Positions 8,273-19,154 of a DNA stretch of 64,000 nt are shown one piece after another; position 1 is the first letter of the stretch; the number at the start of each line of letters is the position of its first letter. The stretch is from Hyphomicrobiales bacterium (GTDB lineage Bacteria > Pseudomonadota > Alphaproteobacteria > Rhizobiales > JAJFHB01), in assembly GCA_021775755.1 (NCBI GenBank), contig JAJFHE010000024.1, forward strand, positions 112,912 to 176,911. Reading direction: 5' to 3'. Below the pieces are notes generated by a model, which did not search any database, was not told where the DNA came from, and saw nothing but the letters and a program-made list of their open reading frames with translations. The translations under genes were made by a program, and so were the position numbers.

Positions 8273-11200
8273 ATGCATTTCAAGCGGATACGCCTTTCCG
8301 GCTTCAAGTCCTTCGTTGAACCGACCGAGCTGACGATCGAGCCCGGTCTTACCGGCGTTGTCGGGCCGAACGGCTGCGGCAAATCCAACCTGCTCGAAGC
8401 GTTGCGCTGGGTGATGGGCGAAAGCTCCTACAAGCGCATGCGCGCGTCGGGCATGGACGATGTGATCTTCTCCGGCTCCGCCACGCGCCCAGCGCGCAAT
8501 ATGGCGGAAGTGATGGTGACGCTGGAGAACTCCGAGCGCACCGCACCGGCCGCGTTCAACGATACGGACACGCTTGAAATCGCTCGACGCATCGAGCGCG
8601 AGGCGGGGTCGGCCTACCGCATAAACTCAAAGGACGTCCGCGCCAAGGACGTTCAGTTGCTGTTTGCCGATGCCTCGACCGGTGCGCGGTCGCCGGCGCT
8701 GGTACGGCAGGGCCAGATCGGCGAAATCGTGAATTCCAAACCGCAGGCCCGCCGCCGCATCCTTGAAGAGGCCGCGGGCATTACCGGCCTTTATACGCGC
8801 CGTCATGAGGCGGAGCTTCGGCTCAACGCGGCGGAAACCAACCTGACCCGGCTGGAAGATGTGGTCGGCCAGCTCGAAATCCAACTTGCAAGCCTCAAGC
8901 GCCAGGCGCGCCAGGCGAGCCGTTACAAGAATATTTCGTCGGACATCCGCAAGGCGGAAGCCGCGCAACATTATGTAGACTGGCACGAAACCTCCACGAC
9001 ACTGGAGGCGGAGCAAACGGCTCTGCGCGAGGCCGAGCGTACGCTTGGCGAAGCAACGCGGGCGGCAGCCGAAGCCTCGCGTGGACAGGCCGAAGTTTCA
9101 GAAGAACTGCCGCCGCTGCGCGAGCAGGAAGCGGTGCGCGGTGCCGTGCTGCAGCGCCTGACGGTTGAACGCGAAAACCTCGATGCTGAAGAACAACGCG
9201 CGCAGGCGCGCCAGGACGAGTTGAAAACCCGGCTTGCGCAGATAGATCAGGACATCGCCCGCGAACAGGAAATGAGCGGCGATGCGCAAGGTGCGATCGG
9301 GCGGCTGGCCGCCGAAGAACACGAGTTGGGCGATGCCGGCCATGCCGATGCCGGAGCCCGTACAAGCGCGGAAGAAGCCGTTACCCAGGCCCGCGGCGCG
9401 CTCGAAGAAACTGAAACCTCCGCCGATGCCATTGCCGCGAAGCTGTCGGAACAGACGGCGCACCGAAATGCCCTCGCAAACCGCCAGCGCGAGCTTGAAC
9501 AGCGCCTTGAGAGCCTGACCACCGCGCTCGAGCACGCCAAGGCCGAGCAGTCCACGTTGCAGGCGAAGCGCTCCGAAAGTGCCGGCGTGGCCGAAGCAAC
9601 AGCGGCGCTGGAAGGCGCGCAAGAGCGCGGCGAGGCCGCGCAAGGTGCCGTGGAGCAGGCCGAAGCCGATCTGGAAACCGTTCGCGATGCGGAAGCGGTG
9701 GCCCGTCAGCTGCTCGAAGGACTGCGCCGCAAGGCCGGCGAGCTCGACACCGAGGTGCGCACGCTGGAGAAACTGCTGAGCGTTAATGACGGCGACCTGT
9801 GGCCGCCGCTTGTCGATGCCGTCAGCGTACAGGAAGGCTATGAAGTGGCGCTCGGCGCCGCGCTCGGCGACGATCTCGATGTGCCGGCCGACGAGGCCGC
9901 GCCCGTGCACTGGCGCACCCTGCCACCCTATGACGAAAACCACCCGCTGCCCGCCGGTGTCAAATCCCTTGCGGACGTAACGAAAGCGCCGCCTGCTCTG
10001 ACGCGCCGGCTGCGCCAGGTCGGCATCGTGGAGCCCTCGGACGGCGCCGCGTTGCAGCACGCGCTACAGCCCGGACAACGTCTGGTCTCGACACAAGGCG
10101 ATCTGTGGCGATGGGATGGGTATTCCGCCGGCGCCGATGCTCCGACCGCAGCCGCACAGCGGCTGGCGGAGCGCAACAGGCTGGTGGGCCTGCGGCAGGA
10201 GGCCGAGCAGGCCAACCGCGCGACGGCGGAGGCCGAAGCCGCCTTTGAGAACGCCAATGGGGCGATGCGAACAGCCGGCGAACAGGTCGCCGAACGCCGC
10301 AAGGCTTCACGCGATGCGATGACCGCCATGTCCGAAGCGCGCGCGCGGCTGTCGCGCGAAGAGAAATCGGAAAGCGAAACCACCTCGCGCCTTGCAGTAC
10401 TTGAAGAGACGTGCACCCGACTTGCCGGCGACATCGAGCAGGCCGCAGCCGCGAACCGGGCAGCGGGCGAGGAACTCTCAAGCCTTGGCGAGGATGCACC
10501 GCTTGCCGCGAGTCTTGAGGCGGCGCGCGTGAACGTCACCGAGCACCGTGCGGCCTATACGGAGGCCAAGGCGCATTGCGATGGTATCGTGCGCGAAGCG
10601 CAGGTGCGGGCGCAGCGGCTGCAGGCTATCACCACTGAAAAACAGGCCTGGAGTGAGCGCGCCGAACGTGCCGCCGCGCAGGTGGAAACCTTGCGCGAAC
10701 GCCGCACCGAGACGGATCAGGCGCTGGCTGCCATTGCCGGCCTGCCGCAGCAGTGGCAGGAGCGCCGCACCAAACTCTTCGCGTCGCTCGAACAGGCCGA
10801 AACGGAGCGCAAGGCGGCGGCCGATGCGCTGGCGGAGGCGGAAACCCGGCTTGCCGAGCGCGACACGCGCGCCAAAGCCGCCGAGCGCACGCTTGGCGAA
10901 TGCCGCGAAACGCATGTGCGCATCGAAGAGCGTGTCGCGGCGGCGCGCGAGCGGCTTGACGACATCACACACCGCATGAACGAGCGGCTTGAGTGCGGCC
11001 CCGAGGCCGCGCGCGAACTCGCCGGCATTGCGCCCGAGGCCGATCTGCCGGAGCGCGAAGCCGTCGAAAAGCGGCTGGTGCGGCTGAGAGCGGAGCGCGA
11101 GCGGCTTGGCGGCGTCAACCTTCGCGCCGACGAGGAAGCACGCGAGGTCGGCGAACAGCTCGACGGGCTGGTGAATGAACGCGAGGACCTTGTGCAGGCC

Positions 11201-11731
11201 ATCCACAGACTGCGCCAGGGCATCTCGAGCCTGAACAAAGAGGGCCGCGAGCGGCTCGTGGCGGCGTTCGAAAAGGTCAATGCGAGTTTCGAGACGCTGT
11301 TCACCGCGCTCTTCGGCGGCGGCAAGGCGGAGCTTGAGTTTGTTGAATCGGACGATCCGCTGGAAGCCGGGCTGGAAATCGTCGCACGGCCACCGGGCAA
11401 GCGCACGCAGGTGCTGTCTCTCCTGTCCGGAGGCGAGCAGGCGCTCACGGCACTTGCGCTGATCTTTGCCGTGTTTTTGACGAATCCCTCGCCGATCTGC
11501 GTTCTCGACGAGTGCGATGCACCGCTCGACGATGCAAATGTCGAGCGTTTCTGCAATATGCTCGATGAAATGCTCAAGCGCACCGAAACGCGCTTCCTGA
11601 TCATCACCCACCACGCCTATACCATGTCGCGCATGAACCGGCTGTTCGGCGTGACGATGTCGGAGAAAGGCGTCAGTCAACTCGTCTCGGTCGATCTGGA
11701 AACCGCAGAAAGGTTCCGCGAAACGGGTTAG
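8273..11731 (+). CDS. smc: Chromosome segregation protein SMC
   Basis: A full-length 1152-residue SMC ATPase that compacts and organises the chromosome. The N-terminal head has Walker A GPNGCGKSN (res 31-39) and the Q-loop region VRQGQIGEIVNSKP. Long Glu/Ala/Arg-rich coiled coils flank a hinge at about 500-640. The C-terminal head has the ABC signature LLSGGEQALTALAL and Walker B ICVLDECDAPLDDAN. Length is normal for the alphaproteobacterial form. The last 200 bp before the atp operon hold that operon's promoter. Confidence 0.97.
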   Translation: MHFKRIRLSGFKSFVEPTELTIEPGLTGVVGPNGCGKSNLLEALRWVMGESSYKRMRASGMDDVIFSGSATRPARNMAEVMVTLENSERTAPAAFNDTDTLEIARRIEREAGSAYRINSKDVRAKDVQLLFADASTGARSPALVRQGQIGEIVNSKPQARRRILEEAAGITGLYTRRHEAELRLNAAETNLTRLEDVVGQLEIQLASLKRQARQASRYKNISSDIRKAEAAQHYVDWHETSTTLEAEQTALREAERTLGEATRAAAEASRGQAEVSEELPPLREQEAVRGAVLQRLTVERENLDAEEQRAQARQDELKTRLAQIDQDIAREQEMSGDAQGAIGRLAAEEHELGDAGHADAGARTSAEEAVTQARGALEETETSADAIAAKLSEQTAHRNALANRQRELEQRLESLTTALEHAKAEQSTLQAKRSESAGVAEATAALEGAQERGEAAQGAVEQAEADLETVRDAEAVARQLLEGLRRKAGELDTEVRTLEKLLSVNDGDLWPPLVDAVSVQEGYEVALGAALGDDLDVPADEAAPVHWRTLPPYDENHPLPAGVKSLADVTKAPPALTRRLRQVGIVEPSDGAALQHALQPGQRLVSTQGDLWRWDGYSAGADAPTAAAQRLAERNRLVGLRQEAEQANRATAEAEAAFENANGAMRTAGEQVAERRKASRDAMTAMSEARARLSREEKSESETTSRLAVLEETCTRLAGDIEQAAAANRAAGEELSSLGEDAPLAASLEAARVNVTEHRAAYTEAKAHCDGIVREAQVRAQRLQAITTEKQAWSERAERAAAQVETLRERRTETDQALAAIAGLPQQWQERRTKLFASLEQAETERKAAADALAEAETRLAERDTRAKAAERTLGECRETHVRIEERVAAARERLDDITHRMNERLECGPEAARELAGIAPEADLPEREAVEKRLVRLRAERERLGGVNLRADEEAREVGEQLDGLVNEREDLVQAIHRLRQGISSLNKEGRERLVAAFEKVNASFETLFTALFGGGKAELEFVESDDPLEAGLEIVARPPGKRTQVLSLLSGGEQALTALALIFAVFLTNPSPICVLDECDAPLDDANVERFCNMLDEMLKRTETRFLIITHHAYTMSRMNRLFGVTMSEKGVSQLVSVDLETAERFRETG

Positions 11732-11846
11732 ACCAAACACCCGCAGTGCAGCCTGGTGCAGATCATGCGGCACGACCAATTGACGCATCCTTGGTGCCGG
11801 CCATTAAATCTATACATTTCAAACAGTTAGATGCCATTTCGGAGCC

Positions 11847-11875
11847 TTGACACCTCTCGGGGCGCGCACTATTGT
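11847..11875 (+). promoter_or_regulatory. Sigma-70-type promoter of the F0 ATP synthase operon
   Basis: TTGACA (11847-11852) and TATTGT (11870-11875) are separated by exactly 17 bp, and lie 55 bp before the atpI ATG in a 198-bp gap after smc. The -35 is a perfect match to consensus. Confidence 0.6.
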
Positions 11876-11929
11876 TCGCGCGACTTTTGGGGGCTCTGAT
11901 TTGAGCTTTCCAAAGATCGGGGATTGTAG

Positions 11930-12268
11930 ATGGACGATGGACGCAACGGACACTCGTCTTCCGATTTGGGGGAACTGGACAAGCGCTTGAAGAAGGCGCG
12001 AAAACCGGATCAAAAAGGGGATCAGCAACCCACAAATCGAGGTTCGGCGATGGGATTCGGCTTTCGAATCGCGATCGATCTGGTCTGCGCCGTAGCGGTC
12101 GGCTTCGGAATAGGCTATTTTCTCGATTGGTGGCTGGGAACAACTCCCTGGTTTTTGTTACTGTTTACGCCGTTGGGCATCGCCGCAGGCATACTCAACG
12201 TGGTGCGCGCCGCGCATGAGCAAGAGGCAAAGCGGCAGGCGAGCGAACGGGCTGAAAACGGGTACTGA
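11930..12268 (+). CDS. atpI: ATP synthase accessory protein AtpI
   Basis: A 112-residue protein with a charged N-terminus (about 45 residues, Lys/Arg/Asp-rich) followed by two transmembrane helices (AIDLVCAVAVGFGIGYFLDWWLG, written here in part as GFGIGYFLDWW, and PWFLLLFTPLGIAAGILN). This matches alphaproteobacterial AtpI/AtpQ, which helps assemble the c-ring. It is the first gene of the F0 operon, just upstream of subunit a. Confidence 0.88.
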   Translation: MDDGRNGHSSSDLGELDKRLKKARKPDQKGDQQPTNRGSAMGFGFRIAIDLVCAVAVGFGIGYFLDWWLGTTPWFLLLFTPLGIAAGILNVVRAAHEQEAKRQASERAENGY

Positions 12269-12326
12269 GCTTAGATATCGGGCGTAGGCTGACGCCGGCG
12301 CCGAGGGAAACTGAAAGAGGGTTCAA

Positions 12327-13094
12327 GTGTCGACAGAGCAGGGACACGGTGGTGGCGGTGGCGGCGCACTCGGCGTCGATCCGATGCACCAGTTCGAAGT
12401 TACGGCGCTCATTCCGATCAAGATTGGCGGCCTCGACGCCTCCTTCACCAATGCCAGCCTGTGGATGGTAATCGCGGCGCTCGTCGTGAGCCTGGTACTG
12501 CTGCTTGGTTCATCGAAGCTCGTGCCGGGCCGGCTGCAGTCAATCGGCGAACTGGCTTACGAGTTCATCTCGAACCTGATGCGTGACGTTATCGGTGAAA
12601 AAGGCCGGCCGTTCTTCCCGCTGATATTCACCCTGTTTTTGTTTGTGCTCGCCTGCAACATGCTCGGCATGGTGCCTTATTCCTTTACGGTCACGAGCCA
12701 TATCATCGTAACCTTCGCACTCGCCATGTCCGTATTCATCGGTGTGACGGTTCTCGGCTTCATGAAGCACGGTGTCGGTTTCCTCAAGCTGTTCGTGCCT
12801 TCGGGCATTCCGCTGGTCATGATGCCGCTGCTTGTGGTGATCGAGGTCATTTCCTACCTCACACGCCCGGTCAGCCTCTCGGTGCGTTTGTTCGCCAACA
12901 TGATGGCCGGACACACCATGCTGAAGGTGTTTGCCGGGTTCGTCGTCGGTCTCGGGTTTCTCGGCGGCTGGATGCCGCTGGCATTCATGGTCGCGTTTAC
13001 CGGCCTGGAATTTCTTGTCGCATTCCTGCAAGCCTACGTGTTTGCGGTGCTGACATGCATTTACCTCAACGATGCATTGAACATGCATCACTGA
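12327..13094 (+). CDS. atpB: ATP synthase F0 subunit a
   Basis: A 255-residue membrane protein forming the proton half-channels of F0. The conserved [13 protein letters not shown] carries the essential Arg (Arg187), and the N-terminus [14 protein letters not shown] is typical for this lineage. The start is GTG at 12327, preceded by GAGGG; the next ATG (12384) would lose the conserved DP before MHQFE. The N-terminal stretch is unusually Gly-rich ([10 protein letters not shown]). Confidence 0.96.
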   Translation: MSTEQGHGGGGGGALGVDPMHQFEVTALIPIKIGGLDASFTNASLWMVIAALVVSLVLLLGSSKLVPGRLQSIGELAYEFISNLMRDVIGEKGRPFFPLIFTLFLFVLACNMLGMVPYSFTVTSHIIVTFALAMSVFIGVTVLGFMKHGVGFLKLFVPSGIPLVMMPLLVVIEVISYLTRPVSLSVRLFANMMAGHTMLKVFAGFVVGLGFLGGWMPLAFMVAFTGLEFLVAFLQAYVFAVLTCIYLNDALNMHH

Positions 13095-13131
13095 TTTCTC
13101 TGTCAACGTTAGCCTAAAGGGAGTCTCGATT

Positions 13132-13359
13132 ATGGGTCCGGAAGCTGCAAAACTGATCGGTGCTGGCCTTGCCTGTATCGCTCTCGCCGGTGCCGGTGTC
13201 GGTATCGGCACCATCTTTGGTAATTATCTTGCCGGCGCGCTGCGCAATCCGGCAGCGGCGGGCGGCCAGTTCGCTAACCTGCTGCTCGGCTTTGCACTCG
13301 CAGAAGCAACAGGCCTGTTCGGCCTGGTGATGGCCTTCATCATTCTGTTCGTGTTCTAA
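13132..13359 (+). CDS. atpE: ATP synthase F0 subunit c
   Basis: A 75-residue hairpin of two helices forming the rotor ring. Helix 1 has GAGVGIGTIFG; the polar loop is RNPAAAGGQ; helix 2 has LLGFALAEATGLFGLV with the proton-carrying carboxylate Glu58. AAGGGAG lies at normal ribosome-binding distance before the ATG. Confidence 0.97.
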   Translation: MGPEAAKLIGAGLACIALAGAGVGIGTIFGNYLAGALRNPAAAGGQFANLLLGFALAEATGLFGLVMAFIILFVF

Positions 13360-13493
13360 GCAGACCACGTACACGTTTGAACAAAGCCGCCGGGATGCGC
13401 AGTGCGTGCATCCCGCCAGGTGCGCAAAGGCCATGGACCGGCATGCCGGTGCCGTGACCTGGCGCATACGATGAGAAGAAGGGTGTTCGTCCA

Positions 13494-13979
13494 ATGCCTC
13501 AATTGGATTTCAGCACTTATCCGCCACAGCTGATCTGGCTGGCGATTGTTTTCGTCGCCCTGTATTTCGTTCTGTCGCGGTTTGCGCTGCCGCGCATTGG
13601 CGGCGTGATCGAACAGCGACGCGATCGCATCGCAAGCGATCTGGATGAAGCGGCGCGCCTCAGGGAAGAGTCCGAAAAGGCGCTCGTGGCCTACGAGACA
13701 GCGCTTGCCGAGGCGCGTGCCCGGGCACATGCAATCGCCCAGGAAACCCGCGACAAGCTCAACGCCGAAACCAATCGCCAGCGGGCCGAGGTCGAGGCCA
13801 AGCTTGCGGAAAAAATGGCCGACGCCGAAGCACGCATCGCCAAGAGCCGCGATGCGGCGATGGCCAAGGTCAAGGACGTTGCGTCCGAGACCGCTGGCGA
13901 GATCGTGCAGCAACTGATCGGTGGACGCATCACCAAGGCGAGCGTAACCAAAGCCCTCAACGACGCCCTCAAGAACTGA
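13494..13979 (+). CDS. atpF2: ATP synthase F0 subunit b'
   Basis: A 161-residue protein with one N-terminal transmembrane helix (LIWLAIVFVALYFVLSRF) and a long charged coiled coil. It is the diverged b' subunit that pairs with b to form the peripheral stalk in alphaproteobacteria and photosynthetic bacteria. It lies between atpE and atpF as expected. Confidence 0.93.
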   Translation: MPQLDFSTYPPQLIWLAIVFVALYFVLSRFALPRIGGVIEQRRDRIASDLDEAARLREESEKALVAYETALAEARARAHAIAQETRDKLNAETNRQRAEVEAKLAEKMADAEARIAKSRDAAMAKVKDVASETAGEIVQQLIGGRITKASVTKALNDALKN

Positions 13980-14005
13980 GCGCATTTCGGGAGCAGACGA
14001 AGACA

Positions 14006-14500
14006 ATGTCGGAATGGCTGGCAAAACCCGAAACCTGGGTCCTGGTAAGTTTCATTCTTTTCCTCGGTGTGCTGGGCTACTTCAAGGTGCCCGCGATGAT
14101 CGGCAAGGCGCTCGACGACCGGGCCGACGGCATCCGCAAGGAACTTGAAGAGGCGCAGAAACTGCGTGAGGAAGCGCAGGCGCTGCTCGCCGACTACCAG
14201 CGCCGCCAACGCGATGCCGAAGACGAAGCACGTGGCATCGTTGAGCAGGCGGGTGCGGAAGCGGAGCGTTTCGCCGAAGAAACCCGGCAGAAGCTTGAGG
14301 ATTCGCTTGAGCGGCGCACGCGGCTTGCGGAGCAGAAAATCGAACAGGCAGAGGCCCAGGCCGTCAAGGACGTGCGGGCCGCAGCCGTAGACCTCGCGAT
14401 CGCCGCGGCGGAGCGGATCATCGCCACCGAAGTTAAAGACACCAAGGCAGACGCCCTCGTCACGGAGAGCATCTCGGCCGTCAAGGACAAGCTCAACTGA
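14006..14500 (+). CDS. atpF: ATP synthase F0 subunit b
   Basis: A 164-residue protein with an N-terminal membrane helix (ETWVLVSFILFLGVLGYF) and a long amphipathic coiled coil (Glu/Ala/Arg-rich). It forms the peripheral stalk with b'. It is the last gene of the operon; a strong terminator follows 30 bp after the stop. The F1 genes are not in the window, as is usual for this group where F0 and F1 are separate operons. Confidence 0.94.
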   Translation: MSEWLAKPETWVLVSFILFLGVLGYFKVPAMIGKALDDRADGIRKELEEAQKLREEAQALLADYQRRQRDAEDEARGIVEQAGAEAERFAEETRQKLEDSLERRTRLAEQKIEQAEAQAVKDVRAAAVDLAIAAAERIIATEVKDTKADALVTESISAVKDKLN

Positions 14501-14530
14501 GCCGAACCGCGCAAATTCCAGAATGAAATA

Positions 14531-14560
14531 AGCCCCGGCCCATTGGGCCGGGGCTTTTTG
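14531..14560 (+). terminator. Rho-independent terminator of the F0 operon
   Basis: A perfect 11-bp stem (AGCCCCGGCCC / GGGCCGGGGCT) with an ATT loop, followed by TTTT. It lies 30 bp after the atpF stop and 20 bp before the gcvP stop on the other strand. The T-run is oriented for plus-strand transcripts. Confidence 0.92.
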
Positions 14561-14579
14561 CTTTGCGGGTTGTGTGTGC

Positions 14580-17486
14580 CTACTCCGCAGCCTCCTGATA
14601 GGCCTCCATGGGCGGGCAGGTGCACACGAGATTACGGTCGCCGTAGACGTTGTCGATGCGCGCAACGGGCGGCCAGTATTTGAACTCGCGCAAGGAGTGC
14701 AGCGGGAAGTAGGCCTGCTCCCTCGTGTAGGGCAGGTCCCAGTCTTCAAGCAGGAGATCATGGGTGTGTGGCGAGTTGCGCACGACGTTGTTCTCCGCAT
14801 CCGACGTGCCCGCTTCGATTTCGGCAATTTCACCGCGGATCGCGATCATCGCATCGCAGAACCTGTCGAGCTCGCGTTTCGCTTCGCTCTCCGTCGGCTC
14901 GACCATCATGGTTTCCACCACCGGGAACGACATGGTGGGCGCATGAAAGCCGTAGTCCACCAGACGTTTGGCGATGTCCTCCGCGGAGATGCCACAGGCT
15001 TCCTTGATGTCGCGAATGTCGATGATGCACTCATGCGCGACAAAGCCGTTCTGGCCGGTGTAAAGCACCGGATAGTGCGGATTGAGGCGCTTGGCGACGT
15101 AGTTGGCACTGAGGATGGCAACCTGCGTGGCGCGCGTCAGGCCCTGCGAGCCCATCATGGCGATATAAGCCCATGAGATCGGCAGGATGGATGCCGAGCC
15201 CCAAGGCGCCGCTGACACCTGACCGAGCGTTTCGCGGTTGCCCGCGGCCGGATTGACGCCTTCGACGACCCGGTGGTCGGGCAGGTAAGGTGCCAGATGC
15301 GCGCGCACGCCGATCGGGCCCATGCCCGGACCGCCGCCGCCATGGGGGATGCAGAACGTCTTGTGCAGGTTGATATGACAAACGTCGGCGCCGATGTCGG
15401 CGGGCCGCGCAACACCCAGAAGGGCGTTCAGATTGGCGCCGTCGAAATAAACCTGCCCGCCGTGGTCATGCACGATGTCGCAGATTTCGCGGATCGCTTC
15501 CTCAAACACACCGTGCGTTGAGGGATAAGTGATCATCAGGGCCGCCAGGCTGTCCGCATGTTCTGCCGCTTTGGCCTTGAGGTCCGCGACATCGACATTT
15601 CCGTCGTCGTCGCATTTCACGACCACGACACGCAGCCCAGCCATTACCGCGCTCGCCGGGTTCGTGCCGTGCGAAGATGCCGGGATCAGGCAGACGTCGC
15701 GGTCGCCCTGCCCCTGCTCGGAAAGATAGTTGCGGATTGCCAACAGGCCTGAATATTCACCCTGGCTGCCGGCATTGGGCTGCATGGAAATCGCATCGAA
15801 CCCGGTGCAGGCGCACAGCATATCCTCAAGCTCTTCAAACAGCTGCTGATAGCCCATGGTCTGCTCAAGCGGCGCAAAGGGATGCACATGAGCGAACTCA
15901 CGCCACGTGATCGGGATCATCTCCGTGGTTGCGTTGAGCTTCATGGTGCATGAGCCCAGCGGGATCATGGAGCGGTCGAGAGCAATGTCCTTGGACTGCA
16001 GCCAGCGCAGATAACGCAGCATTTCCGTTTCGCCGTGATAGAGCTCGAAAATCGGATGAGTGAGATACTCGCTGGTGCGCTGCAGAGACTTCGGAATATT
16101 CTCACCGACGGCATCGTCGATGTCGCTGAGTGAAATTTTCGCCGTCGCGTTCGTGGTGAAACAATTCCACAAACGCTCGACTTCAACACGCCGCGTCGTC
16201 TCGTCGAAAGACACGCCGAGCGTGTCCGCATCGATGAAGCGCAGGTTGATGCGCTGCTCACGCGCACGCGCGGCAATGCGCGCTGCCTGGCCTGGAACGT
16301 GGATGGTGACGGTGTCGAAGTAGTGATCGTTTTCCACCTCGAACCCGAGCTCGCGCACGCCATTGGCGAAAATCTGTGTCAGCCGGTGCACCCGGTTGGC
16401 GATTTTGCGAATGCCTTCAGGACCGTGATAGACGGCGAAGAAGCCGGCGATTACGGCGAGCAGGACCTGTGCGGTACAGATGTTGCTCGTCGCCTTTTCG
16501 CGGCGGATGTGCTGTTCGCGGGTTTGCAAAGCCATGCGCAGCGCCTGCTTGCCGGCCCGGTCCACCGACACGCCGATAACGCGGCCCGGCATGGCGCGCT
16601 TGTGAGCCTCCCTGGTGGCGAAGAAGGCGGCGTGCGGGCCGCCATATCCCATCGGCACGCCGAAACGCTGGGCGCTGCCTACCGCGATATCCGCGCCAAG
16701 TTCGCCCGGTGGCGTCAGGACGGCAAGGCTCAAAAGATCCGTAGCCATGATGGATATGGCCTTGGCGCCGTGAAGCTTTTCAATGATCGCGCCATAGTCG
16801 CGCACTGCACCGCTTGAGCCGGGATAAGACAGAAGTGCTGCAAACACCTGGTCCGGATCGAGATCATCCACCGGATCGCCGACAACGATTTCAAAGCCGA
16901 AATACGTCGCCCGGGTGCGGACCACGGCGATCGTTTGCGGGTGCGTGTCGGCGTCCACGAAGAACACATCGGATTTCTTCTTGGCGACGCGGTGCGCCAT
17001 CGCCATGGCCTCGGCCGCCGCGGTTGCCTCGTCGAGAAGCGACGCGTTGGCCAGTTCCAGCCCGGTCAGGTCGGATACCATTTGCTGGTAGTTAAGCACT
17101 GCCTCGAGCCGGCCCTGGCTCACCTCGGCCTGATAGGGCGTGTAGGCGGTGTACCAACCCGGATTTTCCAGCACATTGCGCAGGATGACCTTCGGCGTGA
17201 CGCAACCGTAGTAGCCCATGCCGATCATCGAGGTGTAGGCAAGATTGCGGCCCGCCATCTTGCGCAGGTAGGACAAGGCCTCACGTTCGCTTTTTGCCGG
17301 TGCGAGGTCGAGATCGCCTTCAAACCGGATTGACCCGGGCACCGCCTTGTCGATCAGGTCATCAAGAGACGAGAGGCCAAGATCGGTGAGCATCTCATGG
17401 ATTTGAGGCTCGCCCGGCCCAATGTGACGTCTGATGAAATTTGCACCGGGCTCAAGCTCAGACAGGCTTGGTCTTTGTTGCGACAT
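14580..17486 (-). CDS. gcvP: Glycine dehydrogenase (decarboxylating), P protein
   Basis: The pyridoxal-phosphate P protein of the glycine cleavage system, which decarboxylates glycine and passes aminomethyl to GcvH. At 968 residues it is the long, fused form with N- and C-terminal halves. The C half shows [14 protein letters not shown] and the PLP-lysine region [14 protein letters not shown] (Lys near 709). It is the last gene of gcvT-gcvH-gcvP, 53 bp after gcvH. Confidence 0.97.
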   Translation of the reverse strand: MSQQRPSLSELEPGANFIRRHIGPGEPQIHEMLTDLGLSSLDDLIDKAVPGSIRFEGDLDLAPAKSEREALSYLRKMAGRNLAYTSMIGMGYYGCVTPKVILRNVLENPGWYTAYTPYQAEVSQGRLEAVLNYQQMVSDLTGLELANASLLDEATAAAEAMAMAHRVAKKKSDVFFVDADTHPQTIAVVRTRATYFGFEIVVGDPVDDLDPDQVFAALLSYPGSSGAVRDYGAIIEKLHGAKAISIMATDLLSLAVLTPPGELGADIAVGSAQRFGVPMGYGGPHAAFFATREAHKRAMPGRVIGVSVDRAGKQALRMALQTREQHIRREKATSNICTAQVLLAVIAGFFAVYHGPEGIRKIANRVHRLTQIFANGVRELGFEVENDHYFDTVTIHVPGQAARIAARAREQRINLRFIDADTLGVSFDETTRRVEVERLWNCFTTNATAKISLSDIDDAVGENIPKSLQRTSEYLTHPIFELYHGETEMLRYLRWLQSKDIALDRSMIPLGSCTMKLNATTEMIPITWREFAHVHPFAPLEQTMGYQQLFEELEDMLCACTGFDAISMQPNAGSQGEYSGLLAIRNYLSEQGQGDRDVCLIPASSHGTNPASAVMAGLRVVVVKCDDDGNVDVADLKAKAAEHADSLAALMITYPSTHGVFEEAIREICDIVHDHGGQVYFDGANLNALLGVARPADIGADVCHINLHKTFCIPHGGGGPGMGPIGVRAHLAPYLPDHRVVEGVNPAAGNRETLGQVSAAPWGSASILPISWAYIAMMGSQGLTRATQVAILSANYVAKRLNPHYPVLYTGQNGFVAHECIIDIRDIKEACGISAEDIAKRLVDYGFHAPTMSFPVVETMMVEPTESEAKRELDRFCDAMIAIRGEIAEIEAGTSDAENNVVRNSPHTHDLLLEDWDLPYTREQAYFPLHSLREFKYWPPVARIDNVYGDRNLVCTCPPMEAYQEAAE

Positions 17487-17539
17487 GGCTCTCTCTCCGA
17501 GGTGATGTGATTGCGGCTTTCAGGCTCAACTTTCCCTGT

Positions 17540-17917
17540 TCAGTCTTCTTGGGCGACAAGTTCCTTATAGGCGGCCTCGTCCATCAGGGATTCGAGCTCG
17601 GACGTGTCGGCGATCTTGATTTTCATGAACCAGCCGCCGCTTTCCGCCTCGGCATTGACCTTGCTGGGCTCGCCTTCGAGATCGGAGTTGACCTCGACGA
17701 TCTCCCCGGTGATCGGAGCGTAGACTTCGCTTGCCGCTTTGACAGATTCGACAACGGCGGCGTCACCGCCCTTTTCGACCTGCGTGCCGACGGCCGGCAG
17801 GTCGACAAATACGACGTCGCCTAGCTGTTCCTGGGCGTGATCGGTAATACCGACAGTTGCAACATCGCCGTCGATACGGATCCATTCGTGGTCTTCTGAG
17901 TATTTCACTGTGCTCAT
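17540..17917 (-). CDS. gcvH: Glycine cleavage system H protein
   Basis: A 125-residue lipoyl carrier that shuttles the aminomethyl group between P, T and L proteins. The lipoylated lysine is Lys60 in [13 protein letters not shown]. Length and sequence are typical. It is 36 bp downstream of gcvT. Confidence 0.97.
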   Translation of the reverse strand: MSTVKYSEDHEWIRIDGDVATVGITDHAQEQLGDVVFVDLPAVGTQVEKGGDAAVVESVKAASEVYAPITGEIVEVNSDLEGEPSKVNAEAESGGWFMKIKIADTSELESLMDEAAYKELVAQED

Positions 17918-17953
17918 GGTTTCCTCCCCTGATTGAACACGTTGAGACGATCG

Positions 17954-19111
17954 TCAGCCCTTGGCTGGCCGATAATAGCGCTGCGGGACAAAGGGCATGT
18001 CGGCAATCTCCGCCGGCATTTCCCGCCCGCGGACGCTGAGTTGAACCTTCGTGCCGGTCTGGGCGTGATCGGCACGCACATAGCCCATGGCGACCGGCCC
18101 CTCAACGGTCGGCCCGAATCCGCCCGACGTCACGGTACCGACGGCTTCGCCGGCCACGTTTATGATTTCAGCCCCTTCGCGTGCCGGCGCACGGCCTTCG
18201 GGCCTGATGCCGACACGGCGGCGCGACGGTCCGTTTGCAAGTTCGCCCTGCACCCGTTTCGCGCCGGGAAACCCGCCCTCTTCGCGTCGGCGCTTGCCGA
18301 TTGAAAATTCGAGTGCCCCTTCGATGGGCGATGTGGTTTCATCTATATCATGGCCGTAAAGGCAAAGGCCGGCCTCAAGCCGCAGCGTATCGCGCGCGCC
18401 AAGACCAATCGGCATAACCTCCTCCAGAGCCACGATGTTTTCCGTGAACGCCGCCGCCCGATCCGCCGGCACGGACAGCTCGTACCCGTCTTCGCCGGTA
18501 TAACCGCATCGGCTCACCATTATGTCGGCGCCGTCATGCGTCATCGGCCGCGCCGACATGAAGGGCATGGTTTCAATGCCTTCCAGCAAACGGCTGAGCG
18601 CGGCGGCGGCACCTGGCCCCTGCACCGCGATCAGGGCGCGGTCTTCCAGCCGGTCAATGGTAATGCCACTGCCGAGCCGTTCGCTCATATGCGCGAAATC
18701 GCCGTCCTTGCAGGCTGCATTGACAACACAGAAAAGCCGCTCGCCACCGGAGGGAGCCTCGAATTTCGTCAACATCAGATCGTCGATGATGCCGCCATCG
18801 TCGTTGAGTAATTGCGTGTAACGGATACGCCCGGGTTTAAGTGCCTGGATCTCGCCTGGAACCAGACGTTCCATGAGCACCGAGATATCGTCCGGCGACG
18901 ATAGCCAGGCCTGGCCCATGTGCGACACATCGAACAGCCCTGCGCGTGTGCGCGTGTGCGTGTGTTCGGCGATGATGCCGGCGGGAAACTGAACCGGCAT
19001 GTGGTAGCCGGCAAACGGCACCATGCGTCCGCCCTGCGCCACATGCAGGTCGTACAAGGGCGTCCTCAGAGTTTCCGGGGCGGCGGCGCCTGTTTCAGTT
19101 TGCTTTGACAT
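17954..19111 (-). CDS. gcvT: Aminomethyltransferase, T protein
   Basis: The folate-dependent T protein, which releases ammonia and makes 5,10-methylene-tetrahydrofolate. At 385 residues it carries LYDLHVAQGGRMVPFAGY at the N-terminus, LFDVSHMGQ and GYTGEDGYELSV. ATG 19111 (MSKQTETG) is chosen with GGAGAGC upstream; a longer frame to 19243 would run into the riboswitch. It heads the gcv operon, about 45 bp after the riboswitch. Confidence 0.95.
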   Translation of the reverse strand: MSKQTETGAAAPETLRTPLYDLHVAQGGRMVPFAGYHMPVQFPAGIIAEHTHTRTRAGLFDVSHMGQAWLSSPDDISVLMERLVPGEIQALKPGRIRYTQLLNDDGGIIDDLMLTKFEAPSGGERLFCVVNAACKDGDFAHMSERLGSGITIDRLEDRALIAVQGPGAAAALSRLLEGIETMPFMSARPMTHDGADIMVSRCGYTGEDGYELSVPADRAAAFTENIVALEEVMPIGLGARDTLRLEAGLCLYGHDIDETTSPIEGALEFSIGKRRREEGGFPGAKRVQGELANGPSRRRVGIRPEGRAPAREGAEIINVAGEAVGTVTSGGFGPTVEGPVAMGYVRADHAQTGTKVQLSVRGREMPAEIADMPFVPQRYYRPAKG

Positions 19112-19154
19112 CTTGCAGCTCTCCAACGTGACACGAACCGGGAAAATCCCAGCT

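Noticed and set aside
9098..11788. Long minus-strand frames opposite smc (9098-10060 and 10478-11788)
   Set aside because: They are shadows of the coiled-coil regions of SMC, which has intact head domains in the same stretch.
13360..13493. A possible tRNA or small RNA between atpE and atpF2
   Set aside because: I looked for a cloverleaf or strong hairpin and saw none; it appears to be an ordinary intercistronic spacer.
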